DNA of 64,000 nucleotides. Source: Promethearchaeota archaeon. Its GTDB lineage: Archaea; Asgardarchaeota; Lokiarchaeia; Sigynarchaeales; SOKP01. Shown here one piece after another: positions 43,851 through 52,865 of this stretch. The translations under genes were made by a program, and so were the position numbers. Location: assembly GCA_016839655.1 (NCBI GenBank), contig JAEOTW010000123.1:7170-71169 (forward strand), read 5' to 3'. Numbering within the stretch: position 1 is the first letter of the stretch; each line of letters starts with the position of its first letter. A model generated the notes under the pieces. The model did no database searches. It saw only the letters and a list, made by a program, of their open reading frames with translations, and was not told the origin of the DNA.

Positions 43851-44495
43851 ATGATGGAAAGAAGAGAGCGTTACAGAGGCCCTCCACGCAGAAGAGATTA
43901 TCGTGGTGGACCAAAGAAGAAGAAACAATTTATAAAGAAATTTCGGGAAATCATTATCTTAGATCTATTAATGCATGGTCATCCCGAAGAAGATAAACCT
44001 AGTTGGGCCAAAACACCAGTAGCTCAAGTTCTTACCTTTCCTGATTTCGTCCTGTATGAGGTTAAGGTTAATAAAAATTCCGATGTTGTAGTTCAAGAAC
44101 AGAAAACCTATGAAGAATTTTTAAATGAAGAAAAGTTAAAAGAAGTTTTAAAGAAAATAGACCATAATGAATTAACTAGTACTTCAAAAGCATTAATCTT
44201 ACCAATTCTTGAAAAAGAGGTATTAAAATATGAAGAGGAATTTATCAATTTCTTTAATAACTCTACTTCAATTACTCCTAGAATGCATGCCTTAAAATTA
44301 TTACCTGGAATTGGTCAAAAACATATGTGGGAGATACTTGAGGCTAGGGAGAGACAAAAATTTGGAACATTTCAAGATATTGCGGATAGAACAAGTATTT
44401 CTAATCCAGCTAAATTGATTGCACAGAGAATAATAAAAGAACTTCAAAGAGATGTAAAATATTACCTCTTTAGCAAGACTCAAAAATACGAATGA
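43851..44495 (+). CDS. DUF655 family RNA-binding-like protein
   Basis: A 214-residue protein. A basic, Arg/Gly-rich start (MERRERYRGPPRRRDYRGG) precedes an S1-like core (FREIIILDLLMHGHPEED, VAQVLTFPDFVLYEV) and a C-terminal helix-hairpin-helix KLLPGIGQKHMWEILEARE. This is the DUF655 family, found between rpoF and ksgA across archaea and probably a nucleic-acid-binding ribosome or polymerase accessory. Its precise role is not established. Its stop overlaps the ksgA start by four bases (ATGA). Confidence 0.9.
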   Translation: MMERRERYRGPPRRRDYRGGPKKKKQFIKKFREIIILDLLMHGHPEEDKPSWAKTPVAQVLTFPDFVLYEVKVNKNSDVVVQEQKTYEEFLNEEKLKEVLKKIDHNELTSTSKALILPILEKEVLKYEEEFINFFNNSTSITPRMHALKLLPGIGQKHMWEILEARERQKFGTFQDIADRTSISNPAKLIAQRIIKELQRDVKYYLFSKTQKYE

Positions 44496-45337
44496 ACCAA
44501 ATGAATATTAGAGAAACACAACTCATTTTAAAACAACTGAGAATAAAACCTAACAAAAATTTAGGTCAGAATTTCATAATTGACAAAAATATTACAAAAA
44601 AAATTATTAATTTTTCTAATGCATCTCAGCATGACGTTGTTTTAGAAATTGGTCCTGGATTGGGAAGTCTAACTCAAGAATTAGTATATTTAGTAAAAAA
44701 AATATATGCTGTTGAAATTGATCAGCACTTATATACATACTTAAAAAATGAATTCTCCATATATGATAATATAGAAATTATTCATGGAGATATTCTCAAA
44801 ATTGATCTCCCTAAACATAATAAAGTAATCTCTAATATTCCTTATACAATTACAGGCCCTTTATTAGAAAAAATATTTTTTAGGTTAAATTCACCTATAG
44901 GAGTATTAACTATTGAAAAAAGTATTGCAGATCGATTATCTTTAACTACAAATTATAAAAAATTCTCTCGAATTAGTATTAGTGTGAATGCTTTTATGAA
45001 ACCTATTATGAAATCAACTATTCTAAGAAAAAGCTTTTGGCCTATTCCAAAAATCGATATATCACTCATAAAACTTATTCCTAAAGAAAATCTTAATCCT
45101 TTCTTCTTAGAGAATGAAGCAATTGAATTTTTTTTGAAATTTATAGCAGGAATAATGCCCTATAAGAATAGAAATATTGCTAATGCAATCGAGTTATTTT
45201 ATAAAAATCAAATAGATCTTCGTTATTCTAAAGAAGATATTCTCTCGATTTTACAGATGAATAATTATGAAAATAAAAAAGTATTCACCTTTGAAATTGA
45301 TGACTATATTGAAATTTGTAAATCGTTTTATTCATAG
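44492..45337 (+). CDS. ksgA: rRNA adenine N6-dimethyltransferase (KsgA/Dim1)
   Basis: A 281-residue SAM-dependent methyltransferase. NLGQNFIIDKNI is the family's N-terminal signature, VLEIGPGLGSLT the SAM loop, VISNIPYTITGPL the NxPY catalytic motif. It dimethylates two adjacent adenines near the 3' end of 16S rRNA late in small-subunit assembly. It is translationally coupled to DUF655 by an ATGA overlap. Length and motifs are normal. Confidence 0.94.
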   Translation: MNQMNIRETQLILKQLRIKPNKNLGQNFIIDKNITKKIINFSNASQHDVVLEIGPGLGSLTQELVYLVKKIYAVEIDQHLYTYLKNEFSIYDNIEIIHGDILKIDLPKHNKVISNIPYTITGPLLEKIFFRLNSPIGVLTIEKSIADRLSLTTNYKKFSRISISVNAFMKPIMKSTILRKSFWPIPKIDISLIKLIPKENLNPFFLENEAIEFFLKFIAGIMPYKNRNIANAIELFYKNQIDLRYSKEDILSILQMNNYENKKVFTFEIDDYIEICKSFYS

Positions 45338-45362
45338 AAACAAATTAAAATCAGATTATAAT

Positions 45363-46040
45363 ATGCCAGCGTTTCCAGATCCAATTATTAATTGTGATTA
45401 TAAAAATGTTTATGCTCCCTCTGATGACACATATCTAATATTAGATTATTTCAAATCTCATATTAATTCTATATATTTTGATGAGATAAAAATAACTGAG
45501 ATTGGAAACATCCTTGATTTAGGTACCGGGACAGGGATAATTGCTATTTTCTTTCAATTAATTAAAAAAAAATTCCAAAATTTTAATCCAAAAATTTATG
45601 CTTCTGACATATTAGAAGAATCAATAAAATGTGCAGAATTAAACCAGAGTGAAAATGGAATTAACCATGAAATAAATTTTATAAATTCAAACTTGTTTAA
45701 TTCCTTTCCAAATCACTTAAAATCATCATTTAATATTATTGTTTTCAACCCACCTTATTTACCTTCCTCTCGATTGATAAAAGAAGAAGAGAAAGAAGTT
45801 ATTGATCTTAGTTGGGATGGAGGGAATGAAGGCTATGAAATCCTAATAAATTTTCTCAAGAGTGCTGTTCCATATTTAAATTTAAAGAATGAACACTATA
45901 TTTATTGTATCACTTCTAGTAGGACAAATTTAAAATCACTAACTAGAGAAATTATTAAACTAGGTTATGAAAATGAAATTGTTGAGGAAAAACACATCTT
46001 CTTTGAAGATCTTTATTTAAATAGACTTATACATATTTAA
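45363..46040 (+). CDS. HemK2/Mtq2-like glutamine or release-factor methyltransferase
   Basis: About 225 residues from ATG 45363, 25 bases after ksgA; an earlier in-frame ATG at 45267 would overlap ksgA by 71 bases and is less likely. VYAPSDDTYLI is the N-terminal signature of the archaeal/eukaryotic HemK2 group, ILDLGTGTGIIAI the SAM loop, and VFNPPYLPSS the NPPY catalytic motif. The eukaryotic enzyme methylates the GGQ glutamine of eRF1. The archaeal homologue probably modifies aRF1. Position after ksgA is conserved. Confidence 0.9.
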   Translation: MPAFPDPIINCDYKNVYAPSDDTYLILDYFKSHINSIYFDEIKITEIGNILDLGTGTGIIAIFFQLIKKKFQNFNPKIYASDILEESIKCAELNQSENGINHEINFINSNLFNSFPNHLKSSFNIIVFNPPYLPSSRLIKEEEKEVIDLSWDGGNEGYEILINFLKSAVPYLNLKNEHYIYCITSSRTNLKSLTREIIKLGYENEIVEEKHIFFEDLYLNRLIHI

Positions 46041-46042
46041 CA

Positions 46043-47323
46043 CTAAAATGGTCTACGATTTCTTCTCTTTTCTAATAGGGAAATACCATGTGTATTAAGA
46101 GTTCTTGTTAAATTGTTGAGCAATATATCTACTTCTGTTGGTTTAAAAACAGCTCTTCTATGTGCTTCAATTTGAGGGATTGGTAAACCATAATTTTCAT
46201 TTAAACTCGATATTGGCAATAAGATAGATGTTATTAAATCTGCTTTCTCCGAAGCCTTTTTAAATGAGTGTTTCTCCTCCATAAAAAACTCAATTCTGCA
46301 AGGAGTATCATATCGAACAGTTTTTAGATAGAAGGCATAAAAAGAGAGAGGAAAGTAATAAGGAATTTCCTTTTTAATTCCTGTATCTCTTATTTTATCA
46401 ATTTCTCTTTTGCAATTGAATATACATGTTCTCTCAGATTTTTTCATCAATCTGTTAAATAAATCTATATCTGAAAAATACTCCATGACTTTTCGATAAT
46501 CCGCTTTAATAAAATCAGTTAATCTTGCATGGTTAGGTTTTAATAATTGAATAGAATCTCTTAATAAATGACATAAAGCAGAAGTTCTCGTATCCTTGAT
46601 CGAGCCAATTAACAATATCCCCTTTTCTTTGCAATTCAAATATAACTTATGATATTCTTTCAATAATCTATCATACTTCTTAGAGGTTTCAAGGTCTTTA
46701 GAAAATACTAAATTGATAGGCATGATAACAATCGATCCATCAATTATTATCATATCAATATTCGAAGAGCTTTCAATCATATTATTTAATAGGCTGATTT
46801 CCATGAATGTCATATCAATAGAGATATTATTATCAACCAAGGTTTCATCTCGATTAATTAAATTGCCTTGCACTAAATAATTATTAAAACCACTAAGATC
46901 GGGATAATATGCAATATGTGCAATATGGTTTTCTTTAAAATAATATTTTACTGCAATAGCTTTTAAAAATGAGAAATCTACATTCACATATTTTTTAGTT
47001 ACAGAACTTCCATCAACACTTACTACATTTAATCCCCTAATATTTGCAGATTGAACAGTTTTTATCAAAGAATTTTCTTTAATATAGAATTTTGGAAAGT
47101 CAATAAATTGAGAAAAATCCAAATCATTGATATTTTTAAGAAGTATATTGACAAAGGAATTTTTTATTTCTTCAAGTGCTAAATATTCTTTTGCGATTAT
47201 TTTAAGGTAGTCATGTAGAATTTGCTCTTTTGTTAATCCAACATTTTTAATAATTTCATTATTATACATGGTACTTTTAAAATTAGTATTATCAGAATTA
47301 ACGTATTTATCCCGAATTGTCAT
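46043..47323 (-). CDS. nurA: NurA-domain nuclease
   Basis: A 426-residue protein. VVSVDGSSVTKKY holds the first catalytic Asp, MIIIDGSI the second, and the C-terminal YGLPIPQIEAHRRAVFKP segment with the HR/AH pattern completes the RNase-H-like NurA fold. NurA is a 5'-3' exonuclease and endonuclease that works with the HerA translocase, Mre11 and Rad50 in DNA end resection. No herA, mre11 or rad50 gene is adjacent. It starts at ATG 47323 and ends two bases from hemK. Confidence 0.85.
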   Translation of the reverse strand: MTIRDKYVNSDNTNFKSTMYNNEIIKNVGLTKEQILHDYLKIIAKEYLALEEIKNSFVNILLKNINDLDFSQFIDFPKFYIKENSLIKTVQSANIRGLNVVSVDGSSVTKKYVNVDFSFLKAIAVKYYFKENHIAHIAYYPDLSGFNNYLVQGNLINRDETLVDNNISIDMTFMEISLLNNMIESSSNIDMIIIDGSIVIMPINLVFSKDLETSKKYDRLLKEYHKLYLNCKEKGILLIGSIKDTRTSALCHLLRDSIQLLKPNHARLTDFIKADYRKVMEYFSDIDLFNRLMKKSERTCIFNCKREIDKIRDTGIKKEIPYYFPLSFYAFYLKTVRYDTPCRIEFFMEEKHSFKKASEKADLITSILLPISSLNENYGLPIPQIEAHRRAVFKPTEVDILLNNLTRTLNTHGISLLEKRRNRRPF

Positions 47324-47417
47324 TAAAAGTACAAATAATAATATTAATATTAATAATAATGAGATCTTTAATTTTTTGATTTTTTAGCAAGAAGGAAGGA
47401 AAACAAAATAACGAATA

Positions 47418-48059
47418 ATGACTATACAGTTAGGAGAAAACCCATGGATTTTAATCGGATTAATGCTTTTTGAAATATTTTTTGTTATATTACCAGCATT
47501 ATTATTTAGTAATTTGAATAGGAAGTCATTTATGGAGGAAATAAACGAGATGGGTTTCCAAAAAAATGATAATTTGTTGATAAAAATGATCTCTGGATTA
47601 AGTTTTGGGATATTTTTTTTCTTCTCTAGTAGTTTTATTATCTTTTTCTTTAAAGATCTTATCATACTACCTTTATTTGGTAATGAATTTGTTGAACTGG
47701 CTCAAGAGAGTGCCATTAGTACAGCTCCTATACAACCTAATGCTATTCAATTAATTCTCATAATAATTTTACAAGCAGTCATAACTGGACCATGTGAAGA
47801 AGCCTTTTTTCGAGGATTTCTTATTAAGAAGATTAACATAAAATTAAAACAAATTTACTCAATTCTTATATCCTCTATTTTTTTTACTTTATATCATATA
47901 CCCCCATTTCTAGTTCCAGTTCCAACAATTATCACTTTTTTTGGCTATTATTTTACATTCGGACTTTTTTTATCTTTTATTTTTACATATTTCAATTATT
48001 CAATAATTCCATGCTCCATTGCTCATTCATTTTTTAATATCTTATTGATACTAATATAA
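47418..48059 (+). CDS. CPBP-family CAAX-type intramembrane protease
   Basis: A 213-residue protein with about six hydrophobic segments. The catalytic motifs are all present: EEAFFRG (EExxxR), FFTLYH (FxxxH) and the final HSFFN (HxxxN). The family includes eukaryotic Rce1 and prokaryotic Abi proteins; prokaryotic members process peptides or act as chaperone-like membrane proteases. The full motif set contrasts with the degenerate CPBP protein at 36587. Overlapping frames on the opposite strand here are shadows. It is divergent from nurA. Confidence 0.85.
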   Translation: MTIQLGENPWILIGLMLFEIFFVILPALLFSNLNRKSFMEEINEMGFQKNDNLLIKMISGLSFGIFFFFSSSFIIFFFKDLIILPLFGNEFVELAQESAISTAPIQPNAIQLILIIILQAVITGPCEEAFFRGFLIKKINIKLKQIYSILISSIFFTLYHIPPFLVPVPTIITFFGYYFTFGLFLSFIFTYFNYSIIPCSIAHSFFNILLILI

Positions 48060-48224
48060 CTTCTGCCTTAATACGAAATTATTACTTTTAAATTAGACAA
48101 AAATTAATTAATATTAGGTATATTAATATTATAAATTAAAATTTAATCTGTCTTTATACTAAGGTTTAACCAATCCATACCTCTATTAAAGAGAACCCCA
48201 AAAATATTAAAATTATCGATTAGA

Positions 48225-48752
48225 ATGACACAATACGACTATACGTTTAAAATCTTAATGTTGGGAGATGCCTCCGTTGGGAAAACATCACTTACAATAA
48301 GATACATTTCAGGGTTTTTTCAGGAAGACTTAAAATTAACAATTGGGGTAGATTTCTATTCTAAAACAACATCTTTCAATGATAAAAAAGTAAAACTACA
48401 GATTTGGGATTTCGGAGGAGAAGAAAGATTTCGATTCTTACTTTCTCAGTATTGTAAAGGTGCTAATGGTGCTTTTTTCTTATACGATATTACAAATCAA
48501 CTATCATTAGCTCACCTTCCTGATTGGACACAAGTGATTAGAGAACATACCGGAGATATTCCGATAATGTTAATTGGTTCTAAAGTAGATCTTGATGAAT
48601 TCAGAGTAGTTCCTAGAGAAGATGGAATATTAGCAGCAAAAAAATATAATCTAGCTTCTTTTGTGGAATTATCTTCTAAAACAGGAGCTAATGTTGAAAA
48701 CACTTTTAATGTAATGACAGATATTCTTTTCCAAAGGTTTTCAAGTGAATAA
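48225..48752 (+). CDS. Rab-like small GTPase with altered G4 motif
   Basis: A 175-residue Ras-superfamily protein. G1 is GDASVGKTS (14-22), switch I LTIGVDF, G3 WDFGGEE, G5 SSKTG. In place of the G4 NKxD it reads S-K-V-D within IGSKVDL, so the guanine-selecting Asn is Ser. The residue after the G3 GG is Glu (in place of catalytic Gln). There is no C-terminal Cys. The switch pattern is closest to Rab/Rag-type Asgard GTPases. It lies just upstream of the selenoprotein gene; no functional link is evident. Confidence 0.92.
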   Translation: MTQYDYTFKILMLGDASVGKTSLTIRYISGFFQEDLKLTIGVDFYSKTTSFNDKKVKLQIWDFGGEERFRFLLSQYCKGANGAFFLYDITNQLSLAHLPDWTQVIREHTGDIPIMLIGSKVDLDEFRVVPREDGILAAKKYNLASFVELSSKTGANVENTFNVMTDILFQRFSSE

Positions 48753-48860
48753 TAAAACCTTTTTATTTCTTGTTATTTATAGTATTATTCATTAATTAAT
48801 AGTCATATGTTTAAAATACCTAAATTCATTAAATAACCATAAAATATTTTGGTAATGTGA

Positions 48861-49391
48861 ATGGGAGACTCTAACATTGAAGAACCCCCAAGACCTAAAG
48901 GATTGAACATAAACACCTTGGCGCCATTAATTGATACTAGAGATATTTACGAGAAACCAATAAATCTAAATGATCTTCTCAAGAATTATGATGGAATATT
49001 AATAGACTTTTTCCGAGGAAATTGGTGAAGTCACTGTAAAAAGCACTTATATTTGCTAACTGATAATATCTCTGAGTTTGAAAAAAGAAATATTAAGTTA
49101 ATTTCTATTGCTAGTGATAGTGTAAGACTTTTGAGTAAATTTAAAGAAGAAAATAGTTTTAGTGTTGATATCATTTCTGATAGAGGTGCTAAAATAGCGA
49201 AACTATATGATGTTTATTGGTTTGCACCTGGAGGCGGTAAAGATTATAAAATAAAACAAGCGGTTCCAAGTAAATTTTTAATCAATAAAGATGGAAAAAT
49301 AGTTTGGAAATATATCGGTAAAGATAAGACAGATAGACCTTCAATTGAAATGATGACTAATATTATTGATGAATTAATTAAAAATCCCTAA
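48861..49391 (+). CDS. Selenocysteine-containing peroxiredoxin-like protein
   Basis: ATG 48861 opens a frame that reads through TGA 49026-49028 (codon 56) to TAA 49389-49391, 176 residues in all. At the TGA the context is DFFRGNW-U-SHC, matching the FxRGxWC-xxC active site of AhpC/TSA-like thioredoxin-fold peroxiredoxins, with Sec at the peroxidatic position and Cys59 as the resolving residue. Downstream sequence (SIASDSVRLLSKF, FLINKDGKIVWKYIG) continues the fold in the same frame, so the TGA is not a terminator or a frameshift. A candidate SECIS hairpin follows the stop. It would reduce peroxides with thiols. Confidence 0.88.
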
Positions 49392-49415
49392 GTAGAATGA
49401 ATTGAGTGTAAAAAA

Positions 49416-49453
49416 ATGAGACACTCATGGACGACCTCGTGAGGGTTTTGGGA
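49416..49453 (+). promoter_or_regulatory. Candidate SECIS element in the 3' UTR
   Basis: Starting 24 bases after the selenoprotein stop codon: ATGA at 49416-49419, a stem pairing 49419-49422 with 49445-49448 and 49424-49430 with 49437-49443 (one mismatch, three wobbles), loop ACGACC, and GA at 49452-49453 opposite the ATGA. An AUGA/GA core with a stem above it is the eukaryote-like SECIS form described for Lokiarchaeota. A rival stem (49404-49409 with 49421-49426) exists, and the helix is imperfect. Confidence 0.5.
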
Positions 49454-49464
49454 TTATATTTTCC

Positions 49465-49472
49465 TTTTTTTT
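49465..49472 (+). terminator. T-tract after the selenoprotein gene
   Basis: Eight consecutive T residues, directly preceded by TTCC and followed by more T-rich sequence, end the 3' UTR containing the SECIS-like hairpin. Archaeal transcription often stops at such T-tracts. Confidence 0.5.
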
Positions 49473-49496
49473 ATTTTTAAACTACCATTTAGAGAC

Positions 49497-49679
49497 TTAT
49501 GGGTTAAATTTTATATATCTAATAAATCGTTTGATTAATTCATTATATCTAAATCCCGTTTCATAATGATATCCACATTTAGAACAATAATGTAGGGTAC
49601 AATCTGAGTAACCTTCACGATTTATAATATCGTCATTCATAAAATCTCCACATTTATTACATTTTATACTTGATAACAT
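49497..49679 (-). CDS. Small zinc-ribbon protein, 60 aa
   Basis: ATG 49679 to 49497. Two CxxC pairs (CNKCGDF at 8-14 and CSKCGYHYE about 25 residues later) form a classic zinc ribbon, followed by a basic helix (RYNELIKRFIRYIKFN). Cys conservation in so small a frame supports a real gene. Small ribbons of this kind occur as partner or regulatory proteins; the role here is unknown. Confidence 0.65.
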   Translation of the reverse strand: MLSSIKCNKCGDFMNDDIINREGYSDCTLHYCSKCGYHYETGFRYNELIKRFIRYIKFNP

Positions 49680-49786
49680 AGTTATTGTTATACGATAAGC
49701 TATATTTAAATAAATGAAGTAGGACGATTTTGTAATAAAACAAAAATAGAATTTAGAATATTTTTTTATTTGCCAAACCCAAGTTT

Positions 49787-50617
49787 CTAAACTTTGATAT
49801 ATTTAGCTTCCATATAAAATCCTAGAAAAATGACACCAAATATAATTAAATCAATTATTTCCACTAGATTTATATAAGCAGTATTTTCCCCAAGTATACG
49901 TTGAAAAACCGGTCTCAATATTTGAGAAAGTAAATATGCTGCAAATCCAATCATCAATACAAAAGAATTTACCTGTGAAAGGCGCTGATTCTTATGCGAA
50001 AATGCAAAAAGCCATACAATTACCAGTAGAGAAGGAATCACTACAGCAGGTAATAAAATACTTATTGAGGGAGTATCAGAGACTATTATAACAGCAGTAG
50101 ATTCAAGAACAAGAACAATTATTACTATTATCAAACTAGTTTTATTTCTTGAAGTTTCATCTCTAAGATTCTGAAACTTATCTCTCAATGAGAGAGAAAA
50201 TAATATCATTGTAATGCTCAAATATATCAATGAAAGTACCGTAAAAATTATGATGAAGAATCGAATTTTAATTACAAGTAAATTCAACGTTTCTGTAAAG
50301 TAACTATAAGTAAAATCAAAGAACAAATCTACCATTTTCCCAAAAGCCAATAGAAGAAAAAAGATTGCAAATAAAATGGGTAGGTCTGAAAGGAATTGTT
50401 TTTCCTGCTTAAACCATTTGTAAAACATATAAGTTGAACTCCCAAGTAAGATGAGAATTCTGACCAAAACTATAATAACCACTAAATCCATTCCTTGAAT
50501 ATCATTGTATGCTTGAATAATGATAGGTAGATTCAGAAAATAAAGCATAAAAACTAACATAAACCCAATTAAAGATCCCAATGAAAACAATATTTTGTAC
50601 GAACTACTTTTTTTCAT
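49787..50617 (-). CDS. Seven- or eight-segment membrane protein, unknown
   Basis: A 276-residue protein starting at ATG 50617. Hydrophobic segments lie at about 8-32, 44-64, 76-96, 107-135, 151-173, 178-198, 212-232 and 250-270, with almost no soluble domain. Connecting loops are short and charged. No transporter or receptor motif stands out. The layout resembles other Asgard-specific polytopic proteins of unknown function. Confidence 0.7.
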   Translation of the reverse strand: MKKSSSYKILFSLGSLIGFMLVFMLYFLNLPIIIQAYNDIQGMDLVVIIVLVRILILLGSSTYMFYKWFKQEKQFLSDLPILFAIFFLLLAFGKMVDLFFDFTYSYFTETLNLLVIKIRFFIIIFTVLSLIYLSITMILFSLSLRDKFQNLRDETSRNKTSLIIVIIVLVLESTAVIIVSDTPSISILLPAVVIPSLLVIVWLFAFSHKNQRLSQVNSFVLMIGFAAYLLSQILRPVFQRILGENTAYINLVEIIDLIIFGVIFLGFYMEAKYIKV

Positions 50618-50946
50618 TTAAATAAACCTCTTATTGAAATGAATTTATTCATCCAATTTTTAAAAATTATTAATATAAAGTAACCATTTTTTTTTCTATC
50701 CAATTTATGAAACCATATAGAAAAATAGCCTTGAATTAGGAAATAAGAAGATTAATTGAAGGGAAATTGGATTATCAATAAAAAATTAATTTCTCTTCGC
50801 ATTTTTTAATAAAAGAAGTAAACAAAACAACTACTGAATATTATTAAAACTAATAACATCTGTTCTATACAATTTTAAAAATAAAAAAAAAAATAAGAAG
50901 AGCTGAAAATAATAAAACCGCAAAAATTTAAATCAAAATTTTAGAT
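50618..50946. other. Intergenic region, 329 bases, no gene seen
   Basis: Extremely AT-rich with A- and T-runs. It should contain the promoter for the membrane protein gene ending at 50617 on the minus strand and the terminator of the histone gene. No open frame of note and no hairpin with GC content was found. Confidence 0.6.
50883..50893 (-). terminator. T-tract after the histone gene
   Basis: Eleven A residues on the plus strand, read as a T-tract on the minus strand about 55 bases past the histone stop codon. It matches an archaeal poly-T terminator. Confidence 0.5.
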
Positions 50947-51153
50947 TTAAATTAAACCAATAGCGATTTTCATATCTGCAGCAGTAACTTTCTTTCTACC
51001 GGAGTGTTTAGCAATATCAAGCGCGCAACCAGTTAAACTTTTAGCATATTCTTCTAAATAATCCATTAATTTATCAACTGCGGCTCGACTTACGATTTCT
51101 GCTCCAGCTTTTTTCATTAGAGCCCGTAGTGGACTCCATGCAAATGCAGCCAT
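50947..51153 (-). CDS. Archaeal histone
   Basis: A 68-residue histone fold without tails. Helix 1 PLRALMKKAGAEIVS, helix 2 AAVDKLMDYLEEYAKSLTGCALDIAKHSG and the RKKVTAADMKIAI C-terminus with the typical RxT-A-D-K/I pattern are all present. It binds and wraps DNA as a dimer or longer polymer. The SD is strong (GTGGAGG, 10 bases before the ATG), fitting high expression. The lead MAAFAWSPL is slightly longer than in methanogen histones. It lies in its own transcription unit. Confidence 0.95.
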   Translation of the reverse strand: MAAFAWSPLRALMKKAGAEIVSRAAVDKLMDYLEEYAKSLTGCALDIAKHSGRKKVTAADMKIAIGLI

Positions 51154-51668
51154 TTTATTTTTCCTCCACTTTATTTATAATATTTTTTTAAAATCTTTTA
51201 TTAAAGAGTATCTAAATTTTAATTAGTATTTCTTATATTTAAATGTGTTGGTTGATCATCATTAATCCGATACATGTGATCACTCAAATATGGTCGACAA
51301 AAAAAATTGATGAAAAAAACTTATAAATTTTTTAATAGTCAATTCAATTGGTGTGAAATGATTAATTTTTGATTTCAGATAATAGAATTGTGTGACTATC
51401 ATAGAAAACTCTAATATACTTTGGTGAAATATATTAGCCTAACAAGTATAAGCTGTTTAGGAAATAAAAGATCAGGTATTAAATTATATATAAATTTTGT
51501 ATAATATTAATTCTGACTTATCAATTACTAGATTTATATTATACAAGATTCCAATATTTTCTAATGTTTTTATGTTAAATTAAAATTTTTAAGGAATCTT
51601 CTTATTAATTCTATTATATTTTATTTTAACCAAATTTATATTAGGATATTAAATTAACACATTTAAAA
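51154..51668. other. Intergenic region, 515 bases, no convincing gene
   Basis: Between the divergent histone and phosphoesterase genes. The longest notable frame is only 27 codons (51243-51326). Composition is AT-rich with a few GC islands near 51250-51295 including repeated TGATCA. Promoters for both genes must lie here. I could not recognise an RNA gene. Confidence 0.55.
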
Positions 51669-52739
51669 ATGATGGAATTTAAATCTAAACTTTTAATTGT
51701 TTCTGATATTCATCTAGGCTCCCTAGATTGCGAAAGGGAATTATTTCTTCAATTCTTAAATAGTATTGTGAATGGAGAACATGGTAATAATGTACAGTCA
51801 CTTATTATATTGGGAGATTTTATTGATTTATGTACAGACACTACAAAAACTCTATTGGAACGTGATAAAGTTAAAAAAATTTTAACAACTTTAATGGAAA
51901 TTAAAAAGAAAGTAAATCTCATTTTAGTTCTCGGTAATCATGAAATACCTGTTACTGGGGACTACGATGAAAAATTTAAGCGCCGAAAAGAAAGATTTTT
52001 GAAGCGATTTGAAAAGAGTGATTTCAAAGAATTATTTGATATGGAATTCTGTTGTCAATATATAATTTTAAAAAAATGGAAAAATGAGGATATGCTTTTA
52101 TTATATGATGAGAGAAATCAAATTGAAGCTAATCCTATTAATCAAGTAAAAATACAGGGATTAGATTTAGATAATGACTATGAATGTCTTATGACACATG
52201 GTTATCAGTTCGAGAGTGATGTTTATCGTTTTTTTGTAGGGCAAATCTGGAAGTCATTAATAACCAATAATAATTTTGAGGTAAAGGAGACTTTTGATTA
52301 TTTCTGGAATTATATAATAAAGAAAGGAAGAAAAGTTAAACCTATCACATATGAAATGATGAAATATGAATTAGCTATGTTAAAGAATAAATCTTTAGAA
52401 TTTGTAGACAATCAGTTTTTAGAATTAAGTAATTTGGAGTTTAATTTAATTAAAGCAAATATGCGTGTAATGAAAAGATGGCATCACGCAAGTAAACCAG
52501 ATTACTATTTTGATGAAATTAAGATATTTTTAGAGGATAAAGGTTATGAACTTTCAAAAATAAATCATCTCATATATGGTCATTCACACCACAATGGAAT
52601 TGCTTATGGAAATATTAACAATCAGCGAATAGAAATAATGAACGATGGTGCTTGGCAACGTGTGCAACCCTCCTACGTTGAAATTTTATCAAAAGGAATG
52701 TTAAAATTATATTCTTTTCCTAATATCCACAAATCCTAA
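51669..52739 (+). CDS. Calcineurin-like metallophosphoesterase
   Basis: A 356-residue protein. IVSDIHLGS (D-x-H), LGDFID (GD), LGNHEIP (GNHE), a THGYQFES His and YGHSHHNG (GHxH) supply the dimetal ligands. The layout is that of UDP-2,3-diacylglucosamine hydrolase-like and related phosphodiesterases, with about 100 residues inserted between the GNHE and GHxH motifs. Substrate is unknown; a lipid, nucleotide or protein phosphate are all possible. Two ATGs open the frame at 51669 and 51672. Confidence 0.88.
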   Translation: MMEFKSKLLIVSDIHLGSLDCERELFLQFLNSIVNGEHGNNVQSLIILGDFIDLCTDTTKTLLERDKVKKILTTLMEIKKKVNLILVLGNHEIPVTGDYDEKFKRRKERFLKRFEKSDFKELFDMEFCCQYIILKKWKNEDMLLLYDERNQIEANPINQVKIQGLDLDNDYECLMTHGYQFESDVYRFFVGQIWKSLITNNNFEVKETFDYFWNYIIKKGRKVKPITYEMMKYELAMLKNKSLEFVDNQFLELSNLEFNLIKANMRVMKRWHHASKPDYYFDEIKIFLEDKGYELSKINHLIYGHSHHNGIAYGNINNQRIEIMNDGAWQRVQPSYVEILSKGMLKLYSFPNIHKS

Positions 52740-52865
52740 AAAATGTAACATTATTTTTGCTTCTCAACACTGAATTATTTTTAAATGTCCATAACCTATA
52801 AATCCCAGTTTTTATTTTTTTATAGTAAGTTTAGTTTTTTTAAATATAATTTAACTTTTAACTTC

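Noticed and set aside
45267..45362. Longer start for the HemK2-like methyltransferase
   Set aside because: The extra 32 residues overlap ksgA and precede the family N-terminus; ATG 45363 fits better.
47384..47665. 93-residue minus-strand frame overlapping the CAAX protease gene
   Set aside because: Shadow; the plus-strand frame carries all three catalytic motifs.
49026..49028. TGA in the peroxiredoxin gene as a pseudogene mutation or sequencing error
   Set aside because: It sits precisely at the peroxidatic residue, both flanks keep the fold in one frame, and a hairpin follows the stop; Sec is the better explanation.
51243..51326. 27-codon open frame in the gap before the phosphoesterase gene
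   Set aside because: Too short, no family, ordinary chance length.
52785..52865. Hydrophobic 27-residue N-terminal extension of the GTPase at 52866
   Set aside because: Looks like translated AT-rich leader; no signal-peptide logic for a cytoplasmic GTPase; ATG 52866 opens the protein-like sequence.
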